DNA of 64,000 nt, from positions 1 to 64,000 of the forward strand of contig JAFDYB010000034.1 in assembly GCA_018267655.1 (NCBI GenBank), in the 5' to 3' direction. The notes beneath the pieces are model-generated. The model was not told the origin of the DNA and made no database searches. It was given only the letters and a program-made list of their open reading frames with translations. Shown here in pieces: positions 35,809 through 44,812 of the stretch. Numbering within the stretch: position 1 is the stretch's first letter; every line of letters begins with the position of its first letter. A program made the position numbers and the translations under genes. Source of the DNA: Bacteroidota bacterium. Lineage in GTDB: Bacteria > Bacteroidota > Bacteroidia > B-17B0 > Aurantibacillaceae.

Positions 35809-37956
35809 ATGAAGAAACACTTACTTTTAGGATTAGCTTCAACGATTTCTATTGGACTATCCGCACAAAGCAATGTTAAGCAGGCCATTCTTAAAAATGC
35901 TGTGCCTGTAAATGCAGCAGAAAATTTATCAGACCGTTACGCAGGTATTGAACCTGCACAAAGCACTGTTAAACCAATTACCAATAAGGTAAAAAAAACA
36001 AACTCAACCAGTGCAGCAGGAGCATGGACTATGATTGGGGGCTCTTCAAACATGTTTGGAGTACTTGTAAGCAATCAACGCCCTTTGCAGTACGATGCTA
36101 ACACAAATGCCTTATCATTCATACACCGCAAAAGTGCTAGTTATGCAGCTGTTCCAGCAAGTAACTCAGGTGCTATTGTAGCTGAAATTAATCACCCATT
36201 TGGTTCATCAACATGGGATAGTACTTGTGTTTGGAGCGATGCAAATAATTGGGGACGCTACCCGCAAGGTGGTATCTACAGTGTTGGTATCTCGTCATTA
36301 GCTAATGCGTATGTAACCGTGTCGGGTATGATTACAGTGGCTGCCGGTGGCTGGCAAGGTAACTTTTTTGGAAGCAAACAATTAAATACTTTTGATGCCA
36401 CAGCAAGCTCAGCGCCTGGCGCAATGCAGTTTTTATCAAACGCATCTCCTTTTGCTCCCACTGGTATTAAAGGTGATTTTTCACGTTCGTACCAAACTGT
36501 TACAAGCGATGGTAAGCTACGTTTTATTGGTATTTACGCTAAAAATGTAAACAACACATCAAGCAATTCGGCTTTTGGTTTAACTGGCTTTACGGTTTAC
36601 CGTGGCACCTTTGCAGCGGGTACTTTTACATTCGCCGCTGATACATTTAACTTTTCGGGTTTAACTAAAAAAGCAGCAGACTCATCATACAGTTTCTCAT
36701 CACAACCTTACATGGCTTGGAACTCTTCGGGAACTGTTGGCTATATTGTAGCTTTAGGTCAAAGTGCTTTTACAGGTTCTTTAGCAGGTGTTAACAACGG
36801 TTGGCAGCCTATTATCTACAAAACTACTAACAGTGGCTCAACTTGGAATGTTGCATCTGGAATTGACTTTTCAACACCTACTTTCTCAAACGTGCTTGAG
36901 CATATTTATCCAGTTGCTACAAACACAGCGCTTATTATCCCTCGTTTTAACGATGGTGAAGGCGTTGATGTGATGGTTGATGCCAATGACAAATTACATA
37001 TTTTCACTTCAGTTATTGGTATGTATAGCAGTAACCCAGATTCTGCAGGATATGTTACAACATTTAGTGTTGGTTCTAGTGGTTCTGGATGTTATTGGAG
37101 ACATACAACAGGTGAGCAACCTTACTTATATGATTTTGTTGGTGATGGTGCTTCTGCATGGAATTATGTAACCGTTGATTCAATGTCAACTGAAAGAGCT
37201 GCTACCAGTTCAGGACGTGGAGGATATAATCAGAATCCTTGGGATGTTCAATCTGGATCTAAAATTGGCTCGGGGGCACGTTTACAAATGACTAAAACTG
37301 TAGATGGGAATAACATTATTTATACTTGGGCAGAGTCAGATACAAACAATACAACTTTAGGTGTAAAATGGAATGTCTTACCTGATTTAAAAGCAAGGAT
37401 TGCAACGCTTAACTCAAGTTCGCCTACTGGTTACAAAGTTTGGGGTGGTACATCTCTTAATCCATCAGCTAATAAAACTAATTTAACGGGAGTAGATCCA
37501 AATGTTAGTAATAACGCTTGGTTCCATTATGCATCTCCACTTACAGTAAATGCTTATACAACACCTATTTCAGTAACTTATACCTTGCCAACTACTGTTA
37601 CATTTAACTCAAGTTATTTACAAAATAATAACTCTACACACTGGTATTCTGCAAACACAGCCTCTGCTACAGTTGGCATTAATGAAAACAGTCAAACGCA
37701 AGCTATAGCTTCGTTAAATGTTTATCCAAATCCTGCTAAAAATGAAGCCTTTGTAAAAGTTACATTAAATAATTCAAGCAATTTAACTATTCAAGTATTA
37801 AATGCTTTAGGTCAAGTTGTTAAATCAAGTTCGGTACAGGCCTTTGTTGGCAGCAATACATTAAATGTAGATTTACAAGGAATAAATTCAGGTATTTATT
37901 TTGTTAAAGTTAGCGATGGCACTCACGCTTCAACAACAAAATTAATTGTAGAATAA
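35809..37956 (+). CDS. Secreted protein with T9SS type A C-terminal sorting domain
   Basis: A 715-residue exported protein with a signal peptide (MKKHLLLGLASTISIGLSAQ). The ATG at 35809 is chosen because the promoter sits directly in front of it. An earlier TTG overlaps the -33 element. The body is rich in Ser, Thr, Asn and aromatics and reads like a beta-propeller or beta-sandwich, with repeated ...Y.W/S..G blocks. I do not recognise an enzyme motif. The last about 75 residues are a T9SS type A sorting domain (LNVYPNPAKNEAFVKV, GIYFVKVSDG, KLIVE). It should be exported across the outer membrane and processed by PorU-type sortase. A strong terminator follows. Confidence 0.85.
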   Translation: MKKHLLLGLASTISIGLSAQSNVKQAILKNAVPVNAAENLSDRYAGIEPAQSTVKPITNKVKKTNSTSAAGAWTMIGGSSNMFGVLVSNQRPLQYDANTNALSFIHRKSASYAAVPASNSGAIVAEINHPFGSSTWDSTCVWSDANNWGRYPQGGIYSVGISSLANAYVTVSGMITVAAGGWQGNFFGSKQLNTFDATASSAPGAMQFLSNASPFAPTGIKGDFSRSYQTVTSDGKLRFIGIYAKNVNNTSSNSAFGLTGFTVYRGTFAAGTFTFAADTFNFSGLTKKAADSSYSFSSQPYMAWNSSGTVGYIVALGQSAFTGSLAGVNNGWQPIIYKTTNSGSTWNVASGIDFSTPTFSNVLEHIYPVATNTALIIPRFNDGEGVDVMVDANDKLHIFTSVIGMYSSNPDSAGYVTTFSVGSSGSGCYWRHTTGEQPYLYDFVGDGASAWNYVTVDSMSTERAATSSGRGGYNQNPWDVQSGSKIGSGARLQMTKTVDGNNIIYTWAESDTNNTTLGVKWNVLPDLKARIATLNSSSPTGYKVWGGTSLNPSANKTNLTGVDPNVSNNAWFHYASPLTVNAYTTPISVTYTLPTTVTFNSSYLQNNNSTHWYSANTASATVGINENSQTQAIASLNVYPNPAKNEAFVKVTLNNSSNLTIQVLNALGQVVKSSSVQAFVGSNTLNVDLQGINSGIYFVKVSDGTHASTTKLIVE

Positions 37957-37976
37957 ATATACATTAATAATTTAAA

Positions 37977-38009
37977 AGAGGTTGTTTTAAAAAAACAACC
38001 TCTTTTTTT
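37977..38009 (+). terminator. Intrinsic terminator after the T9SS gene
   Basis: A 12-bp perfect stem, AGAGGTTGTTTT (37977-37988) with AAAACAACCTCT (37992-38003), a 3-base loop and a run of T to 38009. An A-run precedes the stem, so it can also stop transcription of the convergent gene at 38051-39061. Confidence 0.9.
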
Positions 38010-38050
38010 ATTCCTATTCCGAACTAATATTAGGTAATAGCTAATTTGAA

Positions 38051-39061
38051 CTAAAAAGTATTTACACCTTGTACAGTAGTGTATTTCATTGTGTATTTAA
38101 TACCGGGGTTAATATACTTATACGCACTATGGCTCATTAATGCTGCTTCGTGAAAACCACAAAGTATAAGCTTTAACTTATTTGCATAAGTGTTAATATC
38201 GCCAATGGCATATACACCTGGTACATTTGTGCTATAATCATCTGTGTTTACTTCAATAGCATTTTTATCTAAATTTAACCCCCAGGCTTCAATTGGACCA
38301 AGCTTTGGGCTTAAGCCAAATAGTGGTATTAAATGTTGAGTAGTTAAGACGGTAGTTGAATTGTCTTTAATATTTTTGATAAGAACTTTTTCTAACTGAG
38401 TGGTGCCGCTTACTTCTGTAATTGCAGAGTTTAATAGTAAGTTAATCTTTTTTTCTTCGGACAGTTTCATCACTTTATTTACACTATCCGGGGCGCCTCT
38501 AAAGCTTTCGCTGCGATGCACTAAAGTTAATTCGCTACAAATGCTTGATAAATATATTGCCCAATCTAATGCGCTATCTCCCCCTCCTGCTATTACCATT
38601 TTTTGATCTTTGTATTTTTCAGGGTCAAGAATCATGTAATTTATTCCCTTGCCATTTTCGAACTTATCTAATCCGGATACTTCTGGCTTTCGTGGTTCAA
38701 AGCACCCTAAGCCACCGGCAATTACAACAACTTTTGCTTGAATTACTGTACCCATATTAGTTGTAAGTGTAAAATCACACTCGGCATTTTTAACTAAGTG
38801 TTCTACCCTTTCACCTAAAGTAAATGTAGGTTTAAAAGGCTCGGCCTGTTTAAGTAAATTTTCAATAAGTTCTTGTGCTAATACAGAGGGATAACCCGGA
38901 ATGTCGTAAATAGGTTTTTTTGGATAAATTTCAGTAAGTTGTCCGCCGGCTTGGGGTAAATAATCAATTAAGTGGCAGCGCATTTTTAAAAGCCCTGCTT
39001 CAAAAATTGCAAATAATCCTACTGGGCCTGCGCCAATTATAGCTATATCAGTCGTTATCAT
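38051..39061 (-). CDS. Ferredoxin--NADP reductase, thioredoxin-reductase-like (YumC type)
   Basis: A 336-residue flavoprotein of the thioredoxin-reductase-like FNR group. The FAD site is IAIIGAGPVGLFAIFEAG (6-23) with HLIDYLPQAGGQLTEIYP, the NADPH site is VIAGGGDSALDWAIYL (near 155-170), and the second FAD segment is GVYAIGDINTY (near 278-288). The redox CxxC of true thioredoxin reductases is missing, as expected for this group. Length and the GGQLTEIYPKK block are diagnostic. It would exchange electrons between NADPH and ferredoxin or flavodoxin in the cytoplasm. Confidence 0.93.
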   Translation of the reverse strand: MITTDIAIIGAGPVGLFAIFEAGLLKMRCHLIDYLPQAGGQLTEIYPKKPIYDIPGYPSVLAQELIENLLKQAEPFKPTFTLGERVEHLVKNAECDFTLTTNMGTVIQAKVVVIAGGLGCFEPRKPEVSGLDKFENGKGINYMILDPEKYKDQKMVIAGGGDSALDWAIYLSSICSELTLVHRSESFRGAPDSVNKVMKLSEEKKINLLLNSAITEVSGTTQLEKVLIKNIKDNSTTVLTTQHLIPLFGLSPKLGPIEAWGLNLDKNAIEVNTDDYSTNVPGVYAIGDINTYANKLKLILCGFHEAALMSHSAYKYINPGIKYTMKYTTVQGVNTF

Positions 39062-39080
39062 TTATAAAAAATTGCGATTG

Positions 39081-39088
39081 CAAAGATA
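39081..39088 (-). promoter_or_regulatory. Possible -7 element for the ferredoxin-NADP reductase gene
   Basis: TATCTTTG on the - strand, 19 bases before the ATG, fits the -7 consensus TAnnTTTG. No good TTG at -33 is seen. Confidence 0.35.
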
Positions 39089-39139
39089 CTTATATTTTAT
39101 AAACCCTTATTATGCTATACGCAAACAAACTAATTTATT

Positions 39140-40699
39140 TTATAATGTTTTTTGTTGTAACTGACTGTATGCTGAGCTAATAAAAAAAACATAAAAACCA
39201 GCAAAAAATGTTAGGCCGGCCTGTGTTTCTAAAGTATCTTCAAAAAGAAATGAAAAGATTGAAATTAATATGAAACCTATGTAAAGAGGGTGTAAATATT
39301 TTTTAAGCAAAATGCTGGGGTAAAAAAGTAATAACAAAAATAAAAACAGTCCTACAATTCCTAAAGCAACTGTAATTGTTATAAATTGATTGTGAGGGCG
39401 TTTATGCCATTGCGTTTGCAAAGGACTATGGATTTCGGAATAAGCTTTATTTAAGGCTGTTTGCACATCGCCGGTACCCACTCCAAACAATATATTGTTT
39501 TTGATAACATGCAAAGCGGCTTGCCAAAAATATAAGCGCATGCTTAACGATTGATTATTAATAGAATTATTGTTTTTAGCAGATTGATATTCGCTAAGTA
39601 ACTCATATAGGCGTTTATAAAAAAAATTCCACTGTGTGTAGTCACAATTTGTAATCCCTTTTTTAATATTTATGATATCCTCTTCTGATAATTTTTGCAA
39701 TGCCAACGAATCTTTAATAAGTTGCATGCTACTCAAATATCTAATGGTAATAAAAAAAGTGCTTGTAAATTTCTCTGACTGTGTAATTGAGTTAGCACTA
39801 TCTGCAAAAAATATATGTTTAACTCCGCGTTTAATCTCATCCATTTGAACATTACGGTAAACAAAAAAACCATTTTCTTTATAAGTATTTGTATTATCAA
39901 AATGGTATAGCGATTTGTTATGTTGTGTTGTGTTTTGAATTTTATTGGCATTAGAGCTTGCCTCTGTTAACTGTGAACTAATAAATTTGTGAGAAAAAAA
40001 TATTCCGGTAATAAATACAATTACAATAGGAATTGCCAGCCAAAGCTTAGTTTTAATAATGCTAAATAAACCAATAAAAAGAATAATTATAAAAACAGCT
40101 GTACCACTACCTAAGCCAAGTATTATTAAACATAAGGCGAAAAAAAGTATTAAGACAAAAAAGATAGTTTTAAATTTTAATTGATTTTCACGTACAAAAA
40201 AATACCAGCAAGTTAATATAGCCATATTTAAATATAATCCTAAACGAATGTGGCTCATAAAGCGCGAAGATTGCCTGATTTCAATATCAGTATGTAAAAC
40301 AAAACTATAAAACAAGCACCAAGTTAAATTACATAATGTTCCAAGTAAAAAAGAATATAAGCAAAAATCAATTTCGGTTTTTGATAAAGGAGCTGTTGTA
40401 AATAAGATTAACGGTAATACTAGTAAAGGCAACTTTATTCGAATATCGTTAAGTCCATCAACATAATGAGTGCTGTACAACAAACCTATTAAATGAAGAA
40501 GATAAAATGCAGTAATGATATAAAAAAATTTGTTTTTTTTTAGTGCACTTATTTTGCGTGTAAAATCTCCTTCTATCAGCCAATTAATAATGAGTATAAA
40601 TTGCGGAATAGAAGTGGGAACCGTACCAAGCATCATTCCAAAAAAAAGACTAATTATTCCGAATAAAAATATTATTCTATGAATTTTAATTGAAAACAT
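39140..40699 (-). CDS. O-antigen ligase / Wzy-like membrane protein
   Basis: A 519-residue polytopic membrane protein with about ten helices. It has a large periplasmic-type loop (about 255-375) followed by the Wzy_C core LYFWQAALHVIKNNILFGVGTGDV and KRPHNQFITITVALGIVGL (about 395-450). GVGTGD and the HNQF motif are typical of WaaL/Wzy ligases and polymerases that join or extend lipopolysaccharide or capsule. Which reaction it performs cannot be told. No glycosyltransferase or transporter gene lies nearby, so it is an orphan relative to a polysaccharide locus. Confidence 0.82.
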   Translation of the reverse strand: MFSIKIHRIIFLFGIISLFFGMMLGTVPTSIPQFILIINWLIEGDFTRKISALKKNKFFYIITAFYLLHLIGLLYSTHYVDGLNDIRIKLPLLVLPLILFTTAPLSKTEIDFCLYSFLLGTLCNLTWCLFYSFVLHTDIEIRQSSRFMSHIRLGLYLNMAILTCWYFFVRENQLKFKTIFFVLILFFALCLIILGLGSGTAVFIIILFIGLFSIIKTKLWLAIPIVIVFITGIFFSHKFISSQLTEASSNANKIQNTTQHNKSLYHFDNTNTYKENGFFVYRNVQMDEIKRGVKHIFFADSANSITQSEKFTSTFFITIRYLSSMQLIKDSLALQKLSEEDIINIKKGITNCDYTQWNFFYKRLYELLSEYQSAKNNNSINNQSLSMRLYFWQAALHVIKNNILFGVGTGDVQTALNKAYSEIHSPLQTQWHKRPHNQFITITVALGIVGLFLFLLLLFYPSILLKKYLHPLYIGFILISIFSFLFEDTLETQAGLTFFAGFYVFFISSAYSQLQQKTL

Positions 40700-41003
40700 T
40701 TGTATAAAAATAATAATTATTGCTTCATGTTTAGCTATATGATTACTTTTAGAAGTATGATTTTTAAAATTCCTTTTCGTACCTTGTTTTTTCGATATAG
40801 GGCGATAAATATTATTTTTGTTTAAAAAAATTAAACCTTTTTATTTTGGTTGCGTAAAATACTAATAGAAAAACCAAACAACAAAAACCTAAACAAGCTT
40901 AAGATTGCTTAGAATACCGGTAAATTTATTTTGAGTTTTTATTTACACAGCAGTGTATATTTTTAATGCCAAACAATTTTTATTCAATTTAAAACTTATT
41001 GTT
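40700..41003. other. Intergenic region between divergent genes
   Basis: AT-rich, no coding signal in any frame that I can support. It contains a candidate promoter for the + strand gene at 40931-40963. Nothing else was recognised. Confidence 0.5.
40931..40963 (+). promoter_or_regulatory. Candidate promoter for the 41004 gene
   Basis: TTG at 40931-40933, a 22-base spacer and TATATTTT at 40956-40963, one mismatch from TAnnTTTG. The predicted leader is about 35 bases. Confidence 0.35.
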
Positions 41004-41615
41004 ATGAAAACTTTTATTTACATATTCGTTAGCATTATTATTGTAGCCGAAACAACCGCACAAAATACTGCAAAAATCTACTCAACTATCTCTAATAAAG
41101 AGTTTAACACTTCCATTATTACTAACACCTACACAAATGCCGAGCTATTATTAAAAGCAGACGCATTAAATAACGATGCAAATACCATGCTTATAAATTG
41201 TGTGTTTTTTTCAAATGAAGATAAAAAACAAATTAAACTGAAAGCTCTCAGTTTAAAAAAAGAAGCTGATGTAATTGTGCTACAGGTAAATGAAAATATT
41301 GTTGCAGAAAATATTGCCACATATATGCAAAACACAAATCAAATAGCAAAATTCTACGATCAAATTATTGATAATTCAACAATTCCTTTAAGCGTAACAT
41401 CGTTAATTAACGATGCTATAGCCTCATTTAAGTTGTCGTATGAAATACAACAAGAGTCGCAATCTATTAAATCAATTGCGGCACGTGCAGCTTCTTTAAG
41501 TAATGCTATTGAAAAGCAAATAATTGCACTTAACAAACAAAGCCTGGCTATTTCAATTGCTAAACAAATAATCAGCAATACAGGTCATTCAAAAAATGCC
41601 ATCGCTTTTAAATAA
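41004..41615 (+). CDS. Exported helical protein of unknown function
   Basis: A 203-residue protein, read from the ATG at 41004, which opens a signal peptide (MKTFIYIFVSIIIVAETTAQ). An upstream in-frame start at 40953 would bury that peptide. The mature part is almost entirely alpha-helical and rich in Ala, Ile, Asn and Lys, with heptad-like stretches (LLLKADALNNDANTML, IKLKALSLKKEADVIV). It suggests a coiled-coil periplasmic or surface protein. I recognise no domain. It converges on the next gene across a bidirectional terminator. Confidence 0.65.
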   Translation: MKTFIYIFVSIIIVAETTAQNTAKIYSTISNKEFNTSIITNTYTNAELLLKADALNNDANTMLINCVFFSNEDKKQIKLKALSLKKEADVIVLQVNENIVAENIATYMQNTNQIAKFYDQIIDNSTIPLSVTSLINDAIASFKLSYEIQQESQSIKSIAARAASLSNAIEKQIIALNKQSLAISIAKQIISNTGHSKNAIAFK

Positions 41616-41645
41616 TATTTAAAAATCATAAGGCTCTATTATACC

Positions 41646-41678
41646 AAAAAGGGAATGCAAAATTGCATTCCCTTTTTT
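41646..41678. terminator. Bidirectional intrinsic terminator
   Basis: A 15-bp perfect stem, AAAAAGGGAATGCAA (41646-41660) with TTGCATTCCCTTTTT (41663-41677), with a 2-base gap that in practice makes a slightly larger loop. A and T runs on each side let it serve both convergent genes. Confidence 0.88.
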
Positions 41679-41698
41679 GATGTGTATTTTTAAAGCAA

Positions 41699-42340
41699 TT
41701 ATTTTTTCTTTGCTTCTTTAAATTTATCTGGAAATTGTTTAACAACACCACTTGCCAAAACAGTTCCCATTTCCGACATGCTCTCACGAGCTTTATCATA
41801 AGTTTTAATGGCATTTGTGTAGTCTTTTTTTAGCAAGCTAACAGCGTATGAAATTGTTAAATCAATGTGTTCTTTCATCATTGGTTCAGTTTCAGTAGCC
41901 GGCCAATTTTTAGGGTTTGCCGAAGTTAAAAAATTTGCAATTTCTTTTGCATTTGCATACCAATCAGTAACAGCTTTATCTAGCGCTGACTTATCGTTAT
42001 TTTTTGCAGCAGTAAGCACCGGCACAGCCCCTTTAATATGAGCGGTTAAAAGCTCAGTAAGTTTATCCCCTGCAGCTTGCCCATAGACAGGAACTATAGC
42101 ATTTCCGATATCTTTTTGATTTTGTAATAATCTATCAAGTGACGATTGTAACGCACTTGGATTATTAAAAAACGCATCGACTGTGGCATAAGTCCATGTC
42201 ATGTGGTCTGCCCATAATTTTTGCATGGCAGTGTGCAATTGTTGTACTTTACTTTCTTTACCGCATAACTCGCAGGCTGTTGACGAATTGTTAAAAGCCA
42301 TTGTGGCAATTAAAATTGTAGATAATAAAATCTTCTTCAT
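41699..42340 (-). CDS. Exported helical-bundle protein of unknown function
   Basis: A 213-residue protein with a signal peptide (to about residue 22, STACELCGKE follows). The mature part shows QLHTAMQKLWADHMTWTYATVDAFFNNPSALQSSLDRLLQNQKDIGNAI, then AAGDKLTELLTAHIKGAVPVL and a second half with WYANAKEIANFLT. It looks like a duplicated helical bundle. The LW.DH.TWT and NQ.DIGNA motifs recur in uncharacterised bacterial proteins that I can recall only as hypothetical. The conserved His and Asp residues (HM/H and DH) could bind a metal, which is speculation. Its CELC near the mature N-terminus may be a lipid site or a metal site. Confidence 0.7.
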   Translation of the reverse strand: MKKILLSTILIATMAFNNSSTACELCGKESKVQQLHTAMQKLWADHMTWTYATVDAFFNNPSALQSSLDRLLQNQKDIGNAIVPVYGQAAGDKLTELLTAHIKGAVPVLTAAKNNDKSALDKAVTDWYANAKEIANFLTSANPKNWPATETEPMMKEHIDLTISYAVSLLKKDYTNAIKTYDKARESMSEMGTVLASGVVKQFPDKFKEAKKK

Positions 42341-42563
42341 TGGTTTTTAATTTTAAGTTGTTATTAAATTGATTTATTACCGTAATAGAGTTAATGTTTT
42401 CATAAAAGGTTACAAAATTATTACATATTCTAAAAAAATATGTTGGTTTAGCCACATCAAAAAAGCAATACTAATGTCTGTATGTCTTCAAATCAATCTG
42501 TACTTTTAATGGTATATAATTTTTATAGCAGAAAAAAAGCTTACTACCCACCAATATACTTGA

Positions 42564-42834
42564 CTATGGAAACAACTTATAAATTGTTTTTCTTGATAAA
42601 AAGCGCACTAACCAAATAGTATCACTCTTAATTATTGCGTCTATATGGTACGAATAATTTTGCGACTTAACATATATTCTGTAATGATGCACATAGCCTT
42701 CAAGCAAAATTAAACCGGTTATACTTAAAATGTTTTTTGCTTTTTCAATCTGCGTAATTTTTTCATCCAGCGCATGTAACTTTACGAACCTTTTCTGCGT
42801 CGCGATAAAAACTACCTTTCACAATAATTTTCAT
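42564..42834 (-). pseudogene. RelE/ParE-type toxin, frameshifted
   Basis: The ATG at 42834 starts MKIIVKGSFYRDAEKVRKVT and stops at TGA 42763-42765. Shifting frame near 42766-42790 restores LHALDEKITQIEKAKNILSI, then HHYRIYVKSQNYSYHIDAII, IWLVRFLSRKTIYKLFP-stop at 42564. The YRI...Y.YHI.AII....W.VRFL.RK..Y..FP pattern is typical of small RelE/ParE mRNA-interferase toxins. The total of 271 bases is not a multiple of three, confirming an indel. A sequencing error could mimic this, but the neighbouring antitoxin is also damaged. Confidence 0.65.
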
Positions 42835-43035
42835 CTATTTCAGTTTTTTGCGAAGTTTTGACAAAAGAACAGTTTCTGTTTTCATTCCTTCATCAATTAA
42901 TTGCGCAAACTGAAAATCATCTAAAGCCTTTCCTTTTAAAATTTTAGCCTTGCCATGCACTTTTTTAATTAACTGAACAATAAAGTTTGCATCTGCTTCA
43001 TTAAGTTGTGCTATTACTACCGAACTTATTTTTGT
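42835..43035 (-). pseudogene. Antitoxin partner of the RelE-type toxin, start codon lost
   Basis: The open frame reads SSVVIAQLNEADANFIVQLI, then HGKAKILKGKALDDFQFAQLIDEGMKTETV and LSKLRKKLK-stop, with the stop directly before the toxin ATG as in real antitoxin-toxin pairs. It has no ATG, GTG or TTG at its 5' end: an in-frame stop lies at 43036-43038 and the first codons are ACA AAA ATA AGT. It is therefore probably no longer translated. Confidence 0.5.
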
Positions 43036-43140
43036 TTAATTATTTGTTTTTCAATGGTAAAATGCAGTCGCTTTTGCTCGTGCCATTTTTTTGCTTTTGT
43101 TTTATACAGATACACAAAATATACCCCGTAAAACCATTTG
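43026..43140 (-). pseudogene. Possible T9SS-tail-like remnant
   Basis: A frame reading GVYFVYLYKTKAKKWHEQKR and LHFTIEKQIIKQK-stop, preceded in another frame by PANGFTG, suggests a frameshifted C-terminal fragment resembling a sorting-domain tail. It overlaps the antitoxin remnant. Evidence is weak. Confidence 0.25.
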
Positions 43141-43293
43141 CAGGCATTACAGCATGAAAAAAACACATCTCTCACAGACATCGAAGTTGACAAACTAGCA
43201 AATTCAATAGAAAATGTTATTACAAGTGACAGCTTGTAAATTTGTAATAAGATTAATAACCAAAAAGCATGAGTTTTTTAACGATACATGCTA

Positions 43294-43737
43294 TTAGGCT
43301 CCTAAGAGTTGTTTAACTATTTCTGAAATGATTTTATTATCTGCTTTTCCTGCTAAAGTTTTACTGGCAAGACCCATCACTTTTCCCATATCAGCAGCGG
43401 TTGTTGCCCCTACTTGAGTAAGTATTTTAGAAATCTCCGCTTTTACCTCATCTTCCGTCATTTGTTTTGGTAAATATGTTTCCAGCACACTTGCTTGATA
43501 TAATTCCGGATCAGCCAAATCAAGTCTGTTTTGAGCTTTATATATTTCCGCGCTTTCTTTTCGTTTTTTTACTTCTTTCTGAATTGCTTTTATAGCGCTG
43601 TCTTCTGTAAGTCCTTCAGGTGAAGTTTTAAGAAGTAATATAGCCGACTTAATTGCCCTTAGAGCTTCTAACTTTTGTGCTTCTTTAGCGAGCATTGCCG
43701 CTTTTATATCTGAATTTATTTTTTCTTCTATATTCAT
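43294..43737 (-). CDS. GatB/YqeY domain-containing protein
   Basis: A 147-residue protein that is wholly a YqeY domain, homologous to the tail domain of GatB. It shows MNIEEKINSDIKAAMLAKEAQKLEALRAIKSAI at the N-terminus, then EIYKAQNRLDLADPELYQASVLETYLPKQM and MGKVMGLASKTLAGKADNKIISEIVKQLL at the end. It presumably binds tRNA or assists an amidotransferase, but the biochemical role of free YqeY proteins is not settled. Normal length. The T9SS gene upstream is separated from it by a terminator, so this gene needs its own promoter. Confidence 0.93.
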   Translation of the reverse strand: MNIEEKINSDIKAAMLAKEAQKLEALRAIKSAILLLKTSPEGLTEDSAIKAIQKEVKKRKESAEIYKAQNRLDLADPELYQASVLETYLPKQMTEDEVKAEISKILTQVGATTAADMGKVMGLASKTLAGKADNKIISEIVKQLLGA

Positions 43738-43759
43738 ATTTAAGTTATTTGCAAAAATA

Positions 43760-43788
43760 AAAAAAGCCGAAATAAATTCGGCTTTTTT
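43760..43788 (-). terminator. Intrinsic terminator after the 43805-44812 gene
   Basis: A 12-bp stem, AAAAAAGCCGAA (43760-43771) with TTCGGCTTTTTT (43777-43788), with a 5-base loop. It lies 17 bases after the stop of the - strand T9SS gene. Confidence 0.88.
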
Positions 43789-43804
43789 ATTTTTAAATTA
43801 TTGA

Positions 43805-44812
43805 TTAATGTGCTACCGTAAATTTATTTATTGAAATTACTGCGCCATTATTATCGATAATTTTATAAATATAAATACCGGCATTTAAATTTAAGGTGTT
43901 TATTTCTGTCTTACCATTACTTAATGTTTCGTTTAAGACTACTTTACCTGTAATATCTAACACCTGAACATTTGCACTGATAGGATTTGCAGTTACAATT
44001 TGAAACGATGAATTTGCAGGGTTAGGGAAAGCCTTAATTTCACCTACAATAGATGCTTTTGCTTCATTGATACCTACAGCAATATAATTTTTTAATAAAG
44101 TTACCACTGTGCTGCTGTTAACGCCTGTCATTGGACTTGAAAGGGTGCTAGTTGCTATTGAAAATATAGCGGCTTTAGCAAGCGGAGAATAAAAACTGTA
44201 GGTTATTTGATTAATAGTTGCAGTTGTAATACCCATATTGGCATTTAATGTTTGTGAATTAACCACTCTTGTAACATTAGCAAATGTCATGCTTGGCAAA
44301 CTAAGTGTTCCGGTACCATCTAAAAGAGTAGTAGCGTTACCGGTAAAAGTACCGTTAAGAGACATGGCTGTTACACTTCCTGAAATAGCAGCAGCACTGT
44401 TTGTACCTAATGACATAGGATATTTTGCAAACGGCGCCGGCGCAGCAAATACTAAGTTTACAGCGTTAGATGCTACTGTAATTACGCCACCATAATAATA
44501 TAAGGCATTGACGCCAGAATTATAATAAGAAACATTACTTGTAGAAGCTGCTACAGCTACATTAGCTGAAGGATATGTGCCATTTGAATTGCTTGCACAA
44601 ACATAGTTTGATAAAATAGTAGAATGTGTGTTAATAGATGAAAAATTCCAAGTAACGCTTGAACCTGAGCCGCCTGGTGTTAAGCCCGTTGAATCGACTT
44701 GGTATGTTGAATAAGTATCGCCCGATGCTGGGGCATTGTTTGCTTGCGTAAGCGTTTGTGCATTTAAGCCGGCCATAAGCGCAAAGCTTGATAAAAATAA
44801 AATTTTCTTCAT
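43805..44812 (-). CDS. Secreted protein with T9SS type A sorting domain
   Basis: A 335-residue protein with a signal peptide (MKKILFLSSFALMAGLNAQ) and a body of Ser/Thr/Asn-rich beta-strands without a motif I recognise. A T9SS type A sorting domain covers the last 75 residues (IKAFPNPANSSFQIVTANP, VQVLDITGKVVLNETL, GIYIYKIIDNNG, KFTVAH). Proteins of this size and layout are often called 'T9SS type A sorting domain-containing protein' with unknown function. Exported and probably surface-anchored or released. It is followed by a strong terminator. Confidence 0.85.
   Translation of the reverse strand: MKKILFLSSFALMAGLNAQTLTQANNAPASGDTYSTYQVDSTGLTPGGSGSSVTWNFSSINTHSTILSNYVCASNSNGTYPSANVAVAASTSNVSYYNSGVNALYYYGGVITVASNAVNLVFAAPAPFAKYPMSLGTNSAAAISGSVTAMSLNGTFTGNATTLLDGTGTLSLPSMTFANVTRVVNSQTLNANMGITTATINQITYSFYSPLAKAAIFSIATSTLSSPMTGVNSSTVVTLLKNYIAVGINEAKASIVGEIKAFPNPANSSFQIVTANPISANVQVLDITGKVVLNETLSNGKTEINTLNLNAGIYIYKIIDNNGAVISINKFTVAH

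Larger units (their letters stand above)
42341..43293. other. Gene-poor region with decayed genes
   Basis: About 950 bases without an intact gene. Traces of at least three decayed reading frames are present on the - strand: a RelE-type toxin, its antitoxin and a fragment ending FTIEKQIIKQK. On the + strand a frame ending DIEVDKLANSIENVITSDSL-stop (to 43239) may be the tail of yet another lost gene. Confidence 0.65.
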
